Shown here piece by piece: positions 42,488 through 51,123 of a DNA stretch of 64,000 bases (position 1 is its first letter; the number at the start of each line of letters is the position of its first letter). Both the position numbers and the translations under genes were made by a program. The notes under the pieces were generated by a model, which was not told the DNA's origin, made no database searches, and worked only from the letters and a program-made list of their open reading frames with translations. The stretch spans positions 1 through 64,000 of the forward strand of contig CAWDDG010000008.1 of the NCBI GenBank assembly GCA_963801065.1, in the 5' to 3' direction. Origin of the DNA: CAWDDG01 sp963801065. GTDB taxonomy: Bacteria; Actinomycetota; Actinomycetes; Jiangellales; Jiangellaceae.

Positions 42488-43710
42488 AACGGGTTGCCGA
42501 CCACCTCTCCGACGTCCTCTCCGCGGTTCGCCCGCTGACGCCGCTCGACGTCCAGCTGCTCGACGCACACGGCTGTGTGCTCACCGAGGACGTCGTCGCG
42601 CCGTGGCCCCTGCCGCAGTTCGACAACTCGGCGATGGACGGCTACGCCGTCCGGGCCGAGGACGTGCGCGACGCCGCCGACGACAATCCGGTAGAGCTGC
42701 CCGTGGTCGCCGACATCGCCGCGGGCGAGACCCAGGTCGCGGCGATCGGGCCGGGCCTCGCCGCGCGCATCATGACCGGCGCGCCGGTCCCGGTGGGCGC
42801 CGACGCCATTGTGCCCGTGGAGCACAGCGACGGTGGGGAGGCCCGGGTGCGGATCACCGCTGGCGCTCCGGCCGGCCGGCACCTGCGCAAGATCGGCGAG
42901 GACGTGCAGGAAGGCGACACCGTGCTCTCCGCCGGAACGTTCCTGGGCGCCGCGCAGGTCGGGCTTCTCGCGGCGGTCGGTAAGGACCGGGTCAAGGTGC
43001 GGCCACGCCCGCGGGTCGTCGTGATCTCGACGGGGAGCGAACTGGTCGAGCCCGGGCTGCCGTTGGCGCTCGGCCAGATCACCGACTCGAACTCGTTCAC
43101 CCTCACTGCGGCCGCACGCGAGGCGGGGGCGGTCGCGTATCGCGTGGCGCCGGTTGCCGACGACGAGACGACGCTGCTGAGCCTGATCGAGGACCAGCTC
43201 GTGCGGGCCGACCTGGTCGTCACCAGTGGCGGCATCAGCGCGGGTGCCTACGACATCGTCAAGCAGGTGCTGTCCGACCTCGGCACGGTGAGGTTCGACA
43301 AGGTGGCCATGCAGCCGGGCATGCCGCAGGGTTTCGGCACCGTCGGGGACGAGGAGACGCCGATCTTCACGCTGCCGGGCAACCCGGTCAGCGCGTTCGT
43401 GTCATTCGAGGTGTTCGTCCGCCCCGCCATCCGCAAGATGCTCGGTGTCTCGCGTCTGCACCGGCCGAGCGTCAAAGCGATCCTCCAGGCGACGTTGCGC
43501 TCCCCGGAGGGCAAGCGTCAGTTCGCCCGGGCGCGGTGGCAGCCGGCTCCCGACGGGTCGTACCTGGTCACGCCGCTCGGAGGTCAGGCGTCGCACATGG
43601 TCGCCGACCTCGCCTACGCGAACGCACTGGTCGTCGTGCCCGAGAACGTCACCGAGATCGCGGCCGGACAAGTGGTGGACACGGTGCTCCTCGAACGCCG
43701 GAAGGGCTGA
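42484..43710 (+). CDS. moeA: Molybdopterin molybdenumtransferase MoeA / gephyrin-like Glp
   Basis: It inserts molybdate into adenylated molybdopterin. The hallmark motifs are LPQFDNSAMDGYAVRAEDV, IMTGAPVPVGADAIVPVEHS, then RVVVISTGSELVEPG (substrate pocket) and FTLPGNPVSAFVSFEVFVRP. It has 408 residues with domains I-IV. Actinobacteria also have a MoeA-like protein, Glp, that binds FtsZ; it is encoded near a membrane partner of the GlpR/SepX type, which lies 1.7 kb downstream here. This copy could serve either or both roles. Confidence 0.93.
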   Translation: MKRVADHLSDVLSAVRPLTPLDVQLLDAHGCVLTEDVVAPWPLPQFDNSAMDGYAVRAEDVRDAADDNPVELPVVADIAAGETQVAAIGPGLAARIMTGAPVPVGADAIVPVEHSDGGEARVRITAGAPAGRHLRKIGEDVQEGDTVLSAGTFLGAAQVGLLAAVGKDRVKVRPRPRVVVISTGSELVEPGLPLALGQITDSNSFTLTAAAREAGAVAYRVAPVADDETTLLSLIEDQLVRADLVVTSGGISAGAYDIVKQVLSDLGTVRFDKVAMQPGMPQGFGTVGDEETPIFTLPGNPVSAFVSFEVFVRPAIRKMLGVSRLHRPSVKAILQATLRSPEGKRQFARARWQPAPDGSYLVTPLGGQASHMVADLAYANALVVVPENVTEIAAGQVVDTVLLERRKG

Positions 43711-43713
43711 GCC

Positions 43714-44199
43714 GTGGCCGAGCGGTTGACGCACGTCGACGACCAGGGCGCCGCCCGGATGGTCGACGTCTCCGGCAAGGACGTGACCACCCGGACGGCG
43801 CGGGCGAGCGGGCGCGTACTGGTGTCGCCGCAGGTCGTCGAGCTGCTGCGCGGGCCGGGCATGCCGAAGGGCGACGCGTTGGCGGTGGCCCGGATCGCGG
43901 GCATCCAGGGGGCGAAGCGAACCCCGGAGCTGGTGCCGCTGTGTCATCCGCTCGCGCTGCACGGCATCGACGTCGACATCACCGTCGCCGACGACGCCGT
44001 GGAGATCGTGGCGATCGTCCGTACCGCCGACCGGACCGGAGTCGAGATGGAGGCGCTGACCGCGGTGGCGACCGCCGCGCTCACCGTCGTCGACATGGTC
44101 AAGGCCGTCGACAAGGGCGCCACCATCACCGACGTCCGGGTCGAGGAGAAGACCGGCGGGCGGTCCGGTACCTGGCGGCGATCCGAGGCCCGGCCGTGA
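43714..44199 (+). CDS. moaC: Cyclic pyranopterin monophosphate synthase MoaC
   Basis: This is an early step of molybdenum cofactor synthesis, acting with MoaA. LTHVDDQGAARMVDVSGKDV, GDALAVARIAGIQGAKRTPE, LVPLCHPLALHGIDVDITV and VEMEALTAVATAALTVVDMV followed by KAVDKGA are canonical. GTG start 3 bases after moeA; the stop overlaps the mog start (GTGA). Confidence 0.96.
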   Translation: MAERLTHVDDQGAARMVDVSGKDVTTRTARASGRVLVSPQVVELLRGPGMPKGDALAVARIAGIQGAKRTPELVPLCHPLALHGIDVDITVADDAVEIVAIVRTADRTGVEMEALTAVATAALTVVDMVKAVDKGATITDVRVEEKTGGRSGTWRRSEARP

Positions 44200-44666
44200 A
44201 GGCCCTGGTCGTCACCGTGTCGACCCGCGCGGCTTCGGGGGTCTACGAGGACCGCGGCGGTCCGGTGGCCCGCGCCGGGCTGGTCGAAATGGGCTTCGAG
44301 GTCGACGGGCCGGCCGTGGTGTCCGACGGCGACCCGGTCGAGGCGGCATTGCGCACCGCGGTGGCCGCAGGGTACGACGTGATCGTGACGACCGGAGGGA
44401 CGGGGCTCACACCGCGCGACCTCACCCCGGAGATGACGCGGCGGGTGATCGATCGGGAGGTACCGGGCCTGGCCGAGGCGATCCGGGCGCACGGCGTCGG
44501 CAACGGCGTGCCGACCGCGGCCCTCTCGCGGGGTGCGGCCGGTCTGGCCGGAGCGACGCTCGTCGTCAACCTGCCCGGTTCCCCCGGTGGTGTCCGCGAC
44601 GGCATGGCGGTGCTCGCGCCGGTCCTGAAGCATGCCGTCGACCAGGCTCACGGAGGCGACCACTGA
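44196..44666 (+). CDS. mog: Molybdopterin adenylyltransferase (Mog/MoaB)
   Basis: It adenylates molybdopterin before metal insertion. The MoCF-binding fold is clear: ALVVTVSTRAASGVYEDRGG, YDVIVTTGGTGLTPRDLTPE, MTRRVIDREVPGLAEAIRAH and LVVNLPGSPGGVRDGMAVLA. The GTG at 44196 overlaps moaC by 4 bases. It has 156 residues. It supplies the molybdoenzymes found at 4.1 and 51.1 kb in this window. Confidence 0.94.
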   Translation: MKALVVTVSTRAASGVYEDRGGPVARAGLVEMGFEVDGPAVVSDGDPVEAALRTAVAAGYDVIVTTGGTGLTPRDLTPEMTRRVIDREVPGLAEAIRAHGVGNGVPTAALSRGAAGLAGATLVVNLPGSPGGVRDGMAVLAPVLKHAVDQAHGGDH

Positions 44667-44680
44667 GCGGCGGCGAGCGG

Positions 44681-45277
44681 TTGGAGTGGCCCGTCCGGCT
44701 GACCGAGGGGCCGGTCGGGCTGCGTCCCCTGCGCTACCGGGACAGTGCGACCTGGACTGCGGTCAGGGAGCGCAACGCCGACTGGCTGCGGCCCTGGGAG
44801 CCGACACCTCCGTCGCCGCAGGCGCACTTCCCGGCGAGCTATCGCCAGATGGTGCGGCGGTTCGGGATACAGGCGCGCGCGGGCGAGGCGCTGCCGTGGG
44901 CGGTGACCTACGAGGGCCGGCTGGCCGGTCAGCTCACGGTGTCGGGCATCACCTGGGGCTCGGCGCGGGCTGCCAGCGCGGGCTACTGGGTCGACCAGGA
45001 GGTCGCCGGGCGGGGGGTGATCCCGACCGCGCTTGCGCTCGCCGTGGACCACTGCTTCTTCGCCGTCGGGCTGCACCGGATCGAGGTCAACATCCGGCCG
45101 GAGAACCACGCGTCCCTGCGGGTGGTCGAGAAGCTCGGATTCCGCCAGGAGGGGGTGCGCCAGCGCTTCCTGCACATCGACGGTGACTGGCGCGACCACC
45201 TGTCGTTCGCGCTGACCGCCGACGAGGTTCCCGGCGGTTTGCTGCGCCGCTGGCGCGCGTCCCGCCAGTCCGCGTAA
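44681..45277 (+). CDS. GNAT N-acetyltransferase (RimJ-like)
   Basis: It transfers acetyl from acetyl-CoA, probably to a ribosomal protein N-terminus. VGLRPLRYRDSATWTAVRER, GYWVDQEVAGRGVIPTALAL (pyrophosphate-binding loop QEVAGRG) and GLHRIEVNIRPENHASLRVV followed by EKLGFRQEG are the RimJ/RimL signature. It starts at TTG 14 bases after mog; no better start is visible. It belongs to the galU-moeA operon. Confidence 0.9.
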   Translation: MEWPVRLTEGPVGLRPLRYRDSATWTAVRERNADWLRPWEPTPPSPQAHFPASYRQMVRRFGIQARAGEALPWAVTYEGRLAGQLTVSGITWGSARAASAGYWVDQEVAGRGVIPTALALAVDHCFFAVGLHRIEVNIRPENHASLRVVEKLGFRQEGVRQRFLHIDGDWRDHLSFALTADEVPGGLLRRWRASRQSA

Positions 45278-45372
45278 CCACGCGGTGCCGTCACGCTCGT
45301 CACACCCGTTACTGGCGACACACCGTTTCGGGTCCACCGACGTGGGTGTCACGCCCCGTAGCGTCGGGTTGT

Positions 45373-46185
45373 GTGGGGTACAGCGGCCTGATCTACGCGG
45401 CGATCGTCGCCGCCTGGGCGGCCGTTCTGGTGCCCCGGTGGGTGCGGCGCAACGAGGAGGTCGAGCATGCCCGCGAGGCCGACGCCACCCGCGGGGTGCG
45501 CGTGCTACCTCGTGTTACCGACGCTCCCCGTGCCCGCCGTCGGGTGACCGAAGTGCCTTTCGTGGCGACGGGCACGGCTTTTCATGAGCGAACGGCGCAC
45601 GGCGCTCTCGCGGCAGCGGAGCCGGTCGGCGACCTCGGGCGGGATTCGGCTTTGGGTGGGTCGGTGTTCGGCGTCGCCGCCCGCCGTCGCAGGCGAACCC
45701 TCGTCGTGCTGGCCCTGGCGTCGGGAGTCGTCGCCGCTGCTGTCGCCGCGGGCCGGCTGCCCAACTGGGGATTGGCCATCCCGGTAGTCATGCTCGCCAT
45801 GTTCCTCGTGCTGGCGCGACGTGCAGCGGTCGTCGAGGCCAGGCGAAGGGTCACCGTACGGCGCAACCGAGGGTCCGCTGCTGAGACGGAGCCGCCCGCG
45901 TCCGTCGCCAAGAGAATCGCCGTCCTCGACGAACCGGAGCCGCTGCCGGAGGTCGATCCGAACGCGTGGGAGCCGGTTCCTGTACCGCTTCCGACGTACG
46001 TCACGAAAGCCGTGGTCGCGCCTCCGGCGGCTCGTACGATCGACCTCTCTCAGCCGGGGGCGTGGACGTCGGGCCGGCTCGACCCGGCCGGCTCGATCGC
46101 CCTGGCACGAGTCCGGACGGCGCCCGAACAGCCTGACGACGACGTCGCTGAGCTGCCCGAACACCGTCCCGCAGTGGGCGACTGA
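45373..46185 (+). CDS. sepX: SepX/GlpR-like divisome membrane protein
   Basis: The N-terminal membrane helix GYSGLIYAAIVAAWAAVLVP followed by RWVRRNEEVEHARE is the SepX/GlpR hallmark. A central soluble stretch (PFVATGTAFHERTAHGALA) leads to two more helices (RTLVVLALASGVVAAAVAAG and LAIPVVMLAMFLVLARRA) and a long disordered Pro/Glu tail. In Streptomyces and Corynebacterium, relatives sit at the division septum and bind FtsZ or the gephyrin-like Glp; here a moeA/glp gene is in the same cluster. GTG 45373 is chosen because TAGCGT lies 8 bases before it. The family call rests on architecture and context. Confidence 0.7.
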   Translation: MGYSGLIYAAIVAAWAAVLVPRWVRRNEEVEHAREADATRGVRVLPRVTDAPRARRRVTEVPFVATGTAFHERTAHGALAAAEPVGDLGRDSALGGSVFGVAARRRRRTLVVLALASGVVAAAVAAGRLPNWGLAIPVVMLAMFLVLARRAAVVEARRRVTVRRNRGSAAETEPPASVAKRIAVLDEPEPLPEVDPNAWEPVPVPLPTYVTKAVVAPPAARTIDLSQPGAWTSGRLDPAGSIALARVRTAPEQPDDDVAELPEHRPAVGD

Positions 46186-46258
46186 CGCCCTTCGCGGATT
46201 CGGAGCCGACGAGGGCCCGGTGATATCGTGCTCCGGTCCATCGGAGCCGTCGTTCCAT

Positions 46259-46335
<77 letters not shown>

Positions 46336-46601
46336 TGGCGGTCTTACTCCAACCCCCGTCCAAAGAAACAGGGGAGAGCAGGCCCGCCAGGGTCCTCCGA
46401 GCAGGCTCGCCGTTCACGGCGGGTCTGCTTGTTGGTATCGGACCTTCCTGTGCTTTCCGCGCACTGTAGGCGAGGGAGGGGGCCGCGTCGGCGGCGAGGT
46501 CGAGCAGGTTCTCCTCCTGCCGATCGATGTTCGCCCGAGGCGCAGCTGCGCTCGTGTCAACAGTTGGTTGGGCCATGACCACTCGCGGGTGGCCCCGCCA
46601 C

Positions 46602-47057
46602 TCAGCGGTGGTCCTCGGGCGCGGACCCGGCGCTGCCCGTGGCGCCGACGGGCTTGCGGTACGGGCCGAGGAGCAGCTCGCGGTCATCGCCGTTCGCAGC
46701 AACTTCGGCCGTTGACCCGCCCGTCCTGAGTCGTATCACGACAGGCTGATCGCCGAGCCGCTTGACCCCATGCGGGCGGGCAGGACGTTCCTCATCCAGG
46801 CCGTCGGCGGCCAGGAGTTCGTTCCGGAAGAAGAACGGCGCCTTCGTCCACACCAGGACGTCGCGGACCCAGCGCCCGTACCCGCGGCGCCATTTCTGGC
46901 GGAGACCGTCGATCTCTCCGCTGGCGACCCGAATCACGCCGGGAAAGGCGCCAGGCTGCCGCACCACCCACCGTTTGCGCGTGAGGACGACCGCGACGAA
47001 CCCGACGAGGACGATGAGATCGACGCCCAGCACCGCGAGCAGCGCGATCAGCATCAT
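46602..47057 (-). CDS. DUF2550 family membrane-anchored protein
   Basis: One N-terminal helix (LIALLAVLGVDLIVLVGFVA) is followed by a soluble domain with RQPGAFPGVIRVASGEIDGL, WRRGYGRWVRDVLVWTKAPF, the layout of actinobacterial DUF2550. ATG 47057 is preferred; an upstream reading to 47096 would add basic residues. The function is not known. It is convergent with the tRNA-Ala gene; 46336-46601 has nothing else recognisable. Confidence 0.8.
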   Translation of the reverse strand: MMLIALLAVLGVDLIVLVGFVAVVLTRKRWVVRQPGAFPGVIRVASGEIDGLRQKWRRGYGRWVRDVLVWTKAPFFFRNELLAADGLDEERPARPHGVKRLGDQPVVIRLRTGGSTAEVAANGDDRELLLGPYRKPVGATGSAGSAPEDHR

Positions 47058-47259
47058 CGATCTCCGCTTCCGGGAGTGATTCTCCCTCCACCACACGTAG
47101 GGTGACCGACCACGAACGTCCTGGCAACGCCCATCGCGGGCGACGGCGGAGGCACGACCGTCACCGATTCCTGCTCACCGCGCAGGGCGATCACCGCCTG
47201 GTGCCTCGCCAACGCCTGGCCCTGCGGCGAACGCCCGGCGCCCACAGCCGCATCCCGCG

Positions 47260-47323
47260 TGGCACGCTGAACCGTTCCACAAACCGGGCAAAGTGCCCAC
47301 CGCAGCAGCGCTCCAGCGTGCCA
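47260..47323. repeat. 64-bp element with TGGCACGC inverted ends, copy A
   Basis: It is bounded by TGGCACGC (47260-47267) and GCGTGCCA (47316-47323), with an inner AACCGTTCCACA block related to copy B. It lies in a 650-bp gene-free stretch (47058-47710) that holds further GCGTGCCA motifs near 47337 and 47503. Confidence 0.6.
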
Positions 47324-47423
47324 CGTGGGACGGGCCAGCGTGCCACGCAGTCGCCACGCATGACGAGCGCGAGGTCGTGGCCAGGGGTCGGTCCGGGCTT
47401 TGGTGTTGCCTCTCGAGCCCGTA

Positions 47424-47488
47424 TGGCACGCCGAACCTCTCCACATACGCGGACAAGTCGGGCGCCGGAGCAGTGGTTGAGCGTGCCA
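47424..47488. repeat. 65-bp element with TGGCACGC inverted ends, copy B
   Basis: It has the same inverted ends as copy A (TGGCACGC at 47424, GCGTGCCA at 47481) and a related interior (GAACCTCTCCACATACGCGG against GAACCGTTCCACAAACCGGG in A). It is a candidate small palindromic repeat family or a set of binding sites. Confidence 0.6.
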
Positions 47489-47710
47489 TTAGCAGCGGTT
47501 AGGCGTGCCAACCGGCCCATCGGCAGCTCGTGCGGCGATCACGTACCCGTCATGGTCTGTGCGACGGCCTCCGGGACGTCACGCACGTCACGCAGGAGGA
47601 CTCACCAACCTCACGTCCACCACGGCGACCGCGTCCGCCAGTTGATCCCTGACGGGAGGGCGCTCACAGTTCATCCACGCCGAGAATGCGCTGGGTAAGC
47701 TGATCCGCGC

Positions 47711-47813
47711 GAAGGGGAGTAGCCCCGAATGTCGCGGTCGACATTGCTGATGCTCCCGCGAGCGTCCGGCCGGGCAGCCTCGGATCTCGGAGGCGGGCGA
47801 GACCTTCGACCAG
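47711..47813 (+). promoter_or_regulatory. yybP-ykoY manganese riboswitch
   Basis: The 5' core GAAGGGGAGTAGCCCC and the 3' core GGCGAGACCTTCGACC are the conserved strands of the yybP-ykoY aptamer, with a GC-rich stem between. It ends 60 bases before the ATG of a TMEM165/GDT1 gene, a family controlled by this riboswitch in many bacteria. Mn2+ binding should raise expression of the exporter. Confidence 0.85.
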
Positions 47814-47872
47814 GCAGTGATGCCGGTCGAGCTCGTCGGCACCCCGATCCGGTCCGGATCGGAAGGTTGAGG

Positions 47873-48442
47873 ATGGCCGACCTGTGGGCGGCGTTCTGGC
47901 TCAGCTTCGGCGTGGTCTTCCTGGCCGAGCTGGGCGACAAGTCCCAGCTGATGGCGCTGACGTTCGCGACGCGGTACCGGCCGGCGCTCGTCTTGGCGGG
48001 CATCGGCGTCGCGACGGTGCTGATCAACGGGGTCTCGGTGGGCGTGGGTTACGGGTTGGGGCTGGCCCTGCCGACGAGGTGGATCTCGCTGGTGGCGGGC
48101 TTGTTGTTCCTGGGCTTTGCGGTGTGGACCTTGCGCGGGGACGAGGACGACGACCTGTCGGCGCACGTCGGCTCGGGGCCGGTCGTCGTGACCGTTGCGT
48201 CGGCGTTCATGCTCGCCGAGGTCGGCGACAAGACCATGCTGGCAACGATCACGCTCGCCTCACAGAACGGCTGGGCAGGTACGTGGCTCGGGGCGAGCCT
48301 CGGCATGGTGACCGCCGCCGTGCTCGCGATCGTCGTCGGGCGCCAGCTCGGGAAGCGCATGCCGGAGCGGCTCGTGCGCTATGTCGCTGCGGCGCTGTTC
48401 GCGGTCTTCGGCATCTGGCTGCTGGTCGATGCCTTGTCCTGA
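47873..48442 (+). CDS. TMEM165/GDT1 (UPF0016) family Mn2+ exporter
   Basis: This is an integral membrane cation transporter made of two repeats, each with the family motif E-x-G-D-K: FLAELGDKSQLMALTFATRY and MLAEVGDKTMLATITLASQN. Six helices are visible (for example ISLVAGLLFLGFAVWTLR). It has 189 residues and is likely to export manganese (or Ca2+). It is controlled by the upstream riboswitch. The ATG at 47873 is the first in-frame start after the aptamer. Confidence 0.92.
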   Translation: MADLWAAFWLSFGVVFLAELGDKSQLMALTFATRYRPALVLAGIGVATVLINGVSVGVGYGLGLALPTRWISLVAGLLFLGFAVWTLRGDEDDDLSAHVGSGPVVVTVASAFMLAEVGDKTMLATITLASQNGWAGTWLGASLGMVTAAVLAIVVGRQLGKRMPERLVRYVAAALFAVFGIWLLVDALS

Positions 48443-48613
48443 ACGCGTGGTCGCTTCATTGGCCACAGGTCCCTTGGGCAAGGGAGCGGGCGGTGGAATG
48501 CGGCTTCCGCCCTGCCCGGCAAGATCGAGGCGCCCAGCGCCCGACGGGCCTTGCGATGACTGCCGGTCAGCACTAGAACGAGAGACGGTCCCGGACCGAG
48601 AAGGGAGATCACG

Positions 48614-49021
48614 ATGTCCATGCAGACGTTCGTCAACCTGCCGGTGAAGGATCTGGCGAAGACGACCGAGTTCTTCACGAGGCTCGGCTTCTCCTTCAAC
48701 GAGCAGTTCACCGACGAGAACGCCGCATGCATGATCATCAGCGACGACGCCTACGCCATGCTGGTGGCGGAGCCGTTCTTCAAGGGGTTCACGCAGAAGG
48801 AGATCGCCGACACGTCAAGGAGCAGTGAGGTGATAGTGGGCCTGTCGACCGAGAGCAGGGAGCAGGTCGACGACCTGGCCGACAAGGCCGTGGAGGCTGG
48901 TGCGCAGGCCTTGGGCGAACCGCTGGATGACGGTGTCATGTACATGCGGGGCTTCCGCGACCTAGACGGGCACCAGTGGTCGTTCCTCTACATCGACATG
49001 TCCGCGATCCCGGAGCAGTAG
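48614..49021 (+). CDS. VOC (glyoxalase/bleomycin-resistance fold) protein
   Basis: The fold reads FVNLPVKDLAKTTEFFTRLG, ACMIISDDAYAMLVAEPFFK, and YMRGFRDLDGHQWSFLYIDM (metal-site Glu replaced by Gln in HQW). It has 135 residues with a good ribosome site (GGGAGATCACG-ATG). Close relatives are annotated as extradiol-dioxygenase-like or lactoylglutathione-lyase-like; the substrate is unknown. Single-gene unit. Confidence 0.88.
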   Translation: MSMQTFVNLPVKDLAKTTEFFTRLGFSFNEQFTDENAACMIISDDAYAMLVAEPFFKGFTQKEIADTSRSSEVIVGLSTESREQVDDLADKAVEAGAQALGEPLDDGVMYMRGFRDLDGHQWSFLYIDMSAIPEQ

Positions 49022-49040
49022 GAACCGGGCTACCGGGGGC

Positions 49041-50432
49041 TCACTGCCGCGACTCGATGACCTTGAACTTGCCGGCCGCGTCGCGGCCGCCGTCGATCCG
49101 CTCGACGAACGCGACGTCCACATCGAGGGGGGTCACGCCGAGACCGGCGAGCTTGGTTCGCAGGCCGGTGGCGATCGCATGCCTGGCCGGATCAGCCAGG
49201 GCGCTCGCTCGCAATGCCGCCTGCACGGTCAGGCGCGGGTGGTCGTAGAGGATCCGGTACTGCGCAAGGTCTGCGATCCCGGCCATCGGGCTTCGCAGCG
49301 CAAGCGGGTGGACCGCTACCTGGCCACCGTCGGCTCCCGGCATGCGGAGGATGTCGTCGTTGCGTCCTTCGACGGCCGGCACGAGGCGGAACGGCCGGCC
49401 GCACGGGCACGGCTCGGTCGCGACGGTGACCAGGTCGGAGATCGCGTAGCGGATCAGCGGCTGGGTGCGGTTGACCAGGTTGGTGACGAGCAGCCGGTGG
49501 CCGGCGTGGCCCGCAGGAACTGGCCGGTCGTTCTCGTCGACCACCTCGACGATCGCGAGGTCCTCGAAGAGGTGCAGGCCGGTGTGGTGCGAGCAGTGCG
49601 CCCCCAGGGTGGGCACCTCGGTCGTCCCGTAGATCTGGAACCAGGGGACGTTCCAGGCTGCGCGCACCGTCGCGACGATGTCGTCGGTGTGTGTCTCTCC
49701 CGATGAGACGAGCGTCGCCGGCGCGATCCGCAGCCGCCCTTCGAGCTGTTCGACGGCGAGCAACGAGAGAACGGATGGATAGCTGTAGAGGAACTCGGGC
49801 TGATGGCGGTTGAGAGGATCGACCAGCCCCTCGACCGGCGTCGTGGCATCGAGTCGCAGGACGCGATGGAGGCCGACGTCGAGGCCTCTCGACATCCGGT
49901 AGGTCACGTGCAGCGGTCGGGCTGCCGCCACCGTCGCGACCGTCCTGCGGCGGGGGAGCCGCGGGCGCAGGCCGATGTACTCGTTGACGCGGAGCAGTCC
50001 CGCGAGGTACTCGCGCCACTCGCCCCGGTCGGCGACGAACACCCCCTTCCGGCCGGTGCTGCCGCCGGTGGACACGACGCGGTATTGGCCGAGGTACCGC
50101 TCGTCGCGCTCCAACCCACCAAGATGGGACTCGAGGTCCGCCAGCCGTAGCCGCCGATCGGTGACGAGGTCGTCGAAGTGGTCCATCAACGCGGCCTTGT
50201 CGACCGGCGGCAGGCGCTGCAGGTCGATCTCGCCGTCGGTGTCGAGGCCGCCGTAGCGGTCGCGGTAGAAGGCCGAATGCGCCGTGGCATGGCGCACCAG
50301 TTCGGTGAGCTGTGACCGTTGATACGCGTATAGCTGTGCGGACGACCAGTGGTCGCGCTTCACGAGCTCGCGCGAACGCCGCAACGCGACTGTCAGGTCG
50401 GAGATCCGGGTGGCGGTGTTGACGCGGCTCAT
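49041..50432 (-). CDS. CapK/PaaK-like adenylate-forming ligase
   Basis: The family activates a carboxylic acid as an acyl-adenylate and often makes a CoA thioester (phenylacetate-CoA ligase type). SAFYRDRYGGLDTDGEIDLQ, the nucleotide loop YRVVSTGGSTGRKGVFVADR, TLVSSGETHTDDIVATVRAA, and WFQIYGTTEVPTLGAHC are clear, with a C-terminal lid near VEGRNDDILRMPG. It has 463 residues. Its start overlaps the TetR gene end (ATGA), so the regulator gene comes first in the pair. Many relatives act in surface polysaccharide or aromatic metabolism. Confidence 0.85.
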   Translation of the reverse strand: MSRVNTATRISDLTVALRRSRELVKRDHWSSAQLYAYQRSQLTELVRHATAHSAFYRDRYGGLDTDGEIDLQRLPPVDKAALMDHFDDLVTDRRLRLADLESHLGGLERDERYLGQYRVVSTGGSTGRKGVFVADRGEWREYLAGLLRVNEYIGLRPRLPRRRTVATVAAARPLHVTYRMSRGLDVGLHRVLRLDATTPVEGLVDPLNRHQPEFLYSYPSVLSLLAVEQLEGRLRIAPATLVSSGETHTDDIVATVRAAWNVPWFQIYGTTEVPTLGAHCSHHTGLHLFEDLAIVEVVDENDRPVPAGHAGHRLLVTNLVNRTQPLIRYAISDLVTVATEPCPCGRPFRLVPAVEGRNDDILRMPGADGGQVAVHPLALRSPMAGIADLAQYRILYDHPRLTVQAALRASALADPARHAIATGLRTKLAGLGVTPLDVDVAFVERIDGGRDAAGKFKVIESRQ

Positions 50433-51061
50433 CTGCCGGCCTCCTCGGCCTTGTCGGTGAAACTCTCCATGATCAGCCCGGCCAGTCTCGGGAAGAGCTC
50501 GTCCGGGACGCCGTCGGGATGCGCGAGTCGCTCGAGCGTGAAGCCGTTGCCCATAGCGATCGCAGCCATGGCCACCTGCTCCGTGTCGAGCAGGAGCCGC
50601 TGTCCGGTGCGCGCGAGCATCTGGTCGAACACCCGCCCGATCGCGGCCTTGAGCGCGTCGTGGCGCGCGGCGAACTTGCGTCTCAGTTCGGCGTCGCGAG
50701 CGGCGTGCACCCAGAACTCGATCACCAGCAGCGACCAGTCGCGTTCCTGCTTGCTGGTTCCGGTGAACTCACGGGCGAGGTCGGCGCCCTGCTCGGCCGC
50801 GCTGGCCGCCGTGGCCCCGGCCTGCTCGAGCCGGCGCGCCCGGTCCTCGACGCGCGCATCGAGGACCGCGAGGAACAGATCGGCCTTGCCCCGGAATGTC
50901 GAGTACACGGCGCCGGTCGAGAAGCCCGCCGCATCGGCGACGGCCTCCAGCGTGGCCCGGTGATAGCCGCGCGCCAGGAACACACGCCTGCCCGCCTCGA
51001 CCAGCTCGGCCCGGGTGCGGGCTTTGCTCTCGCCTCGCGTGAGGCGGGTCCTGGCCATCAC
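50429..51061 (-). CDS. TetR-family transcriptional regulator
   Basis: The N-terminal HTH reads TRAELVEAGRRVFLARGYHR, ATLEAVADAAGFSTGAVYST, FRGKADLFLAVLDAR; the C-terminal ligand domain spans about 80-195. It starts at GTG 51061 or ATG 51058, within a few bases of the predicted transcription start, so the message is leaderless. It is coupled to the ligase gene downstream and overlapped by its own operator. Confidence 0.92.
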   Translation of the reverse strand: MMARTRLTRGESKARTRAELVEAGRRVFLARGYHRATLEAVADAAGFSTGAVYSTFRGKADLFLAVLDARVEDRARRLEQAGATAASAAEQGADLAREFTGTSKQERDWSLLVIEFWVHAARDAELRRKFAARHDALKAAIGRVFDQMLARTGQRLLLDTEQVAMAAIAMGNGFTLERLAHPDGVPDELFPRLAGLIMESFTDKAEEAGR

Positions 51062-51068
51062 AAATAAC

Positions 51069-51098
51069 GACGTTAGTCAGATAATAGCATTACGTCAA
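51069..51098 (-). promoter_or_regulatory. Promoter and operator of the TetR-ligase operon
   Basis: On the minus strand there is -35 TTGACG (51093-51098), a 17-base spacer, and -10 TAACGT (51070-51075). An inverted repeat GACGT (51069-51073) / ACGTC (51092-51096) overlaps both boxes, a standard TetR self-repression layout. Confidence 0.7.
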
Positions 51099-51123
51099 TG
51101 AGCGATTCGAGTCGAAGCCCAGG

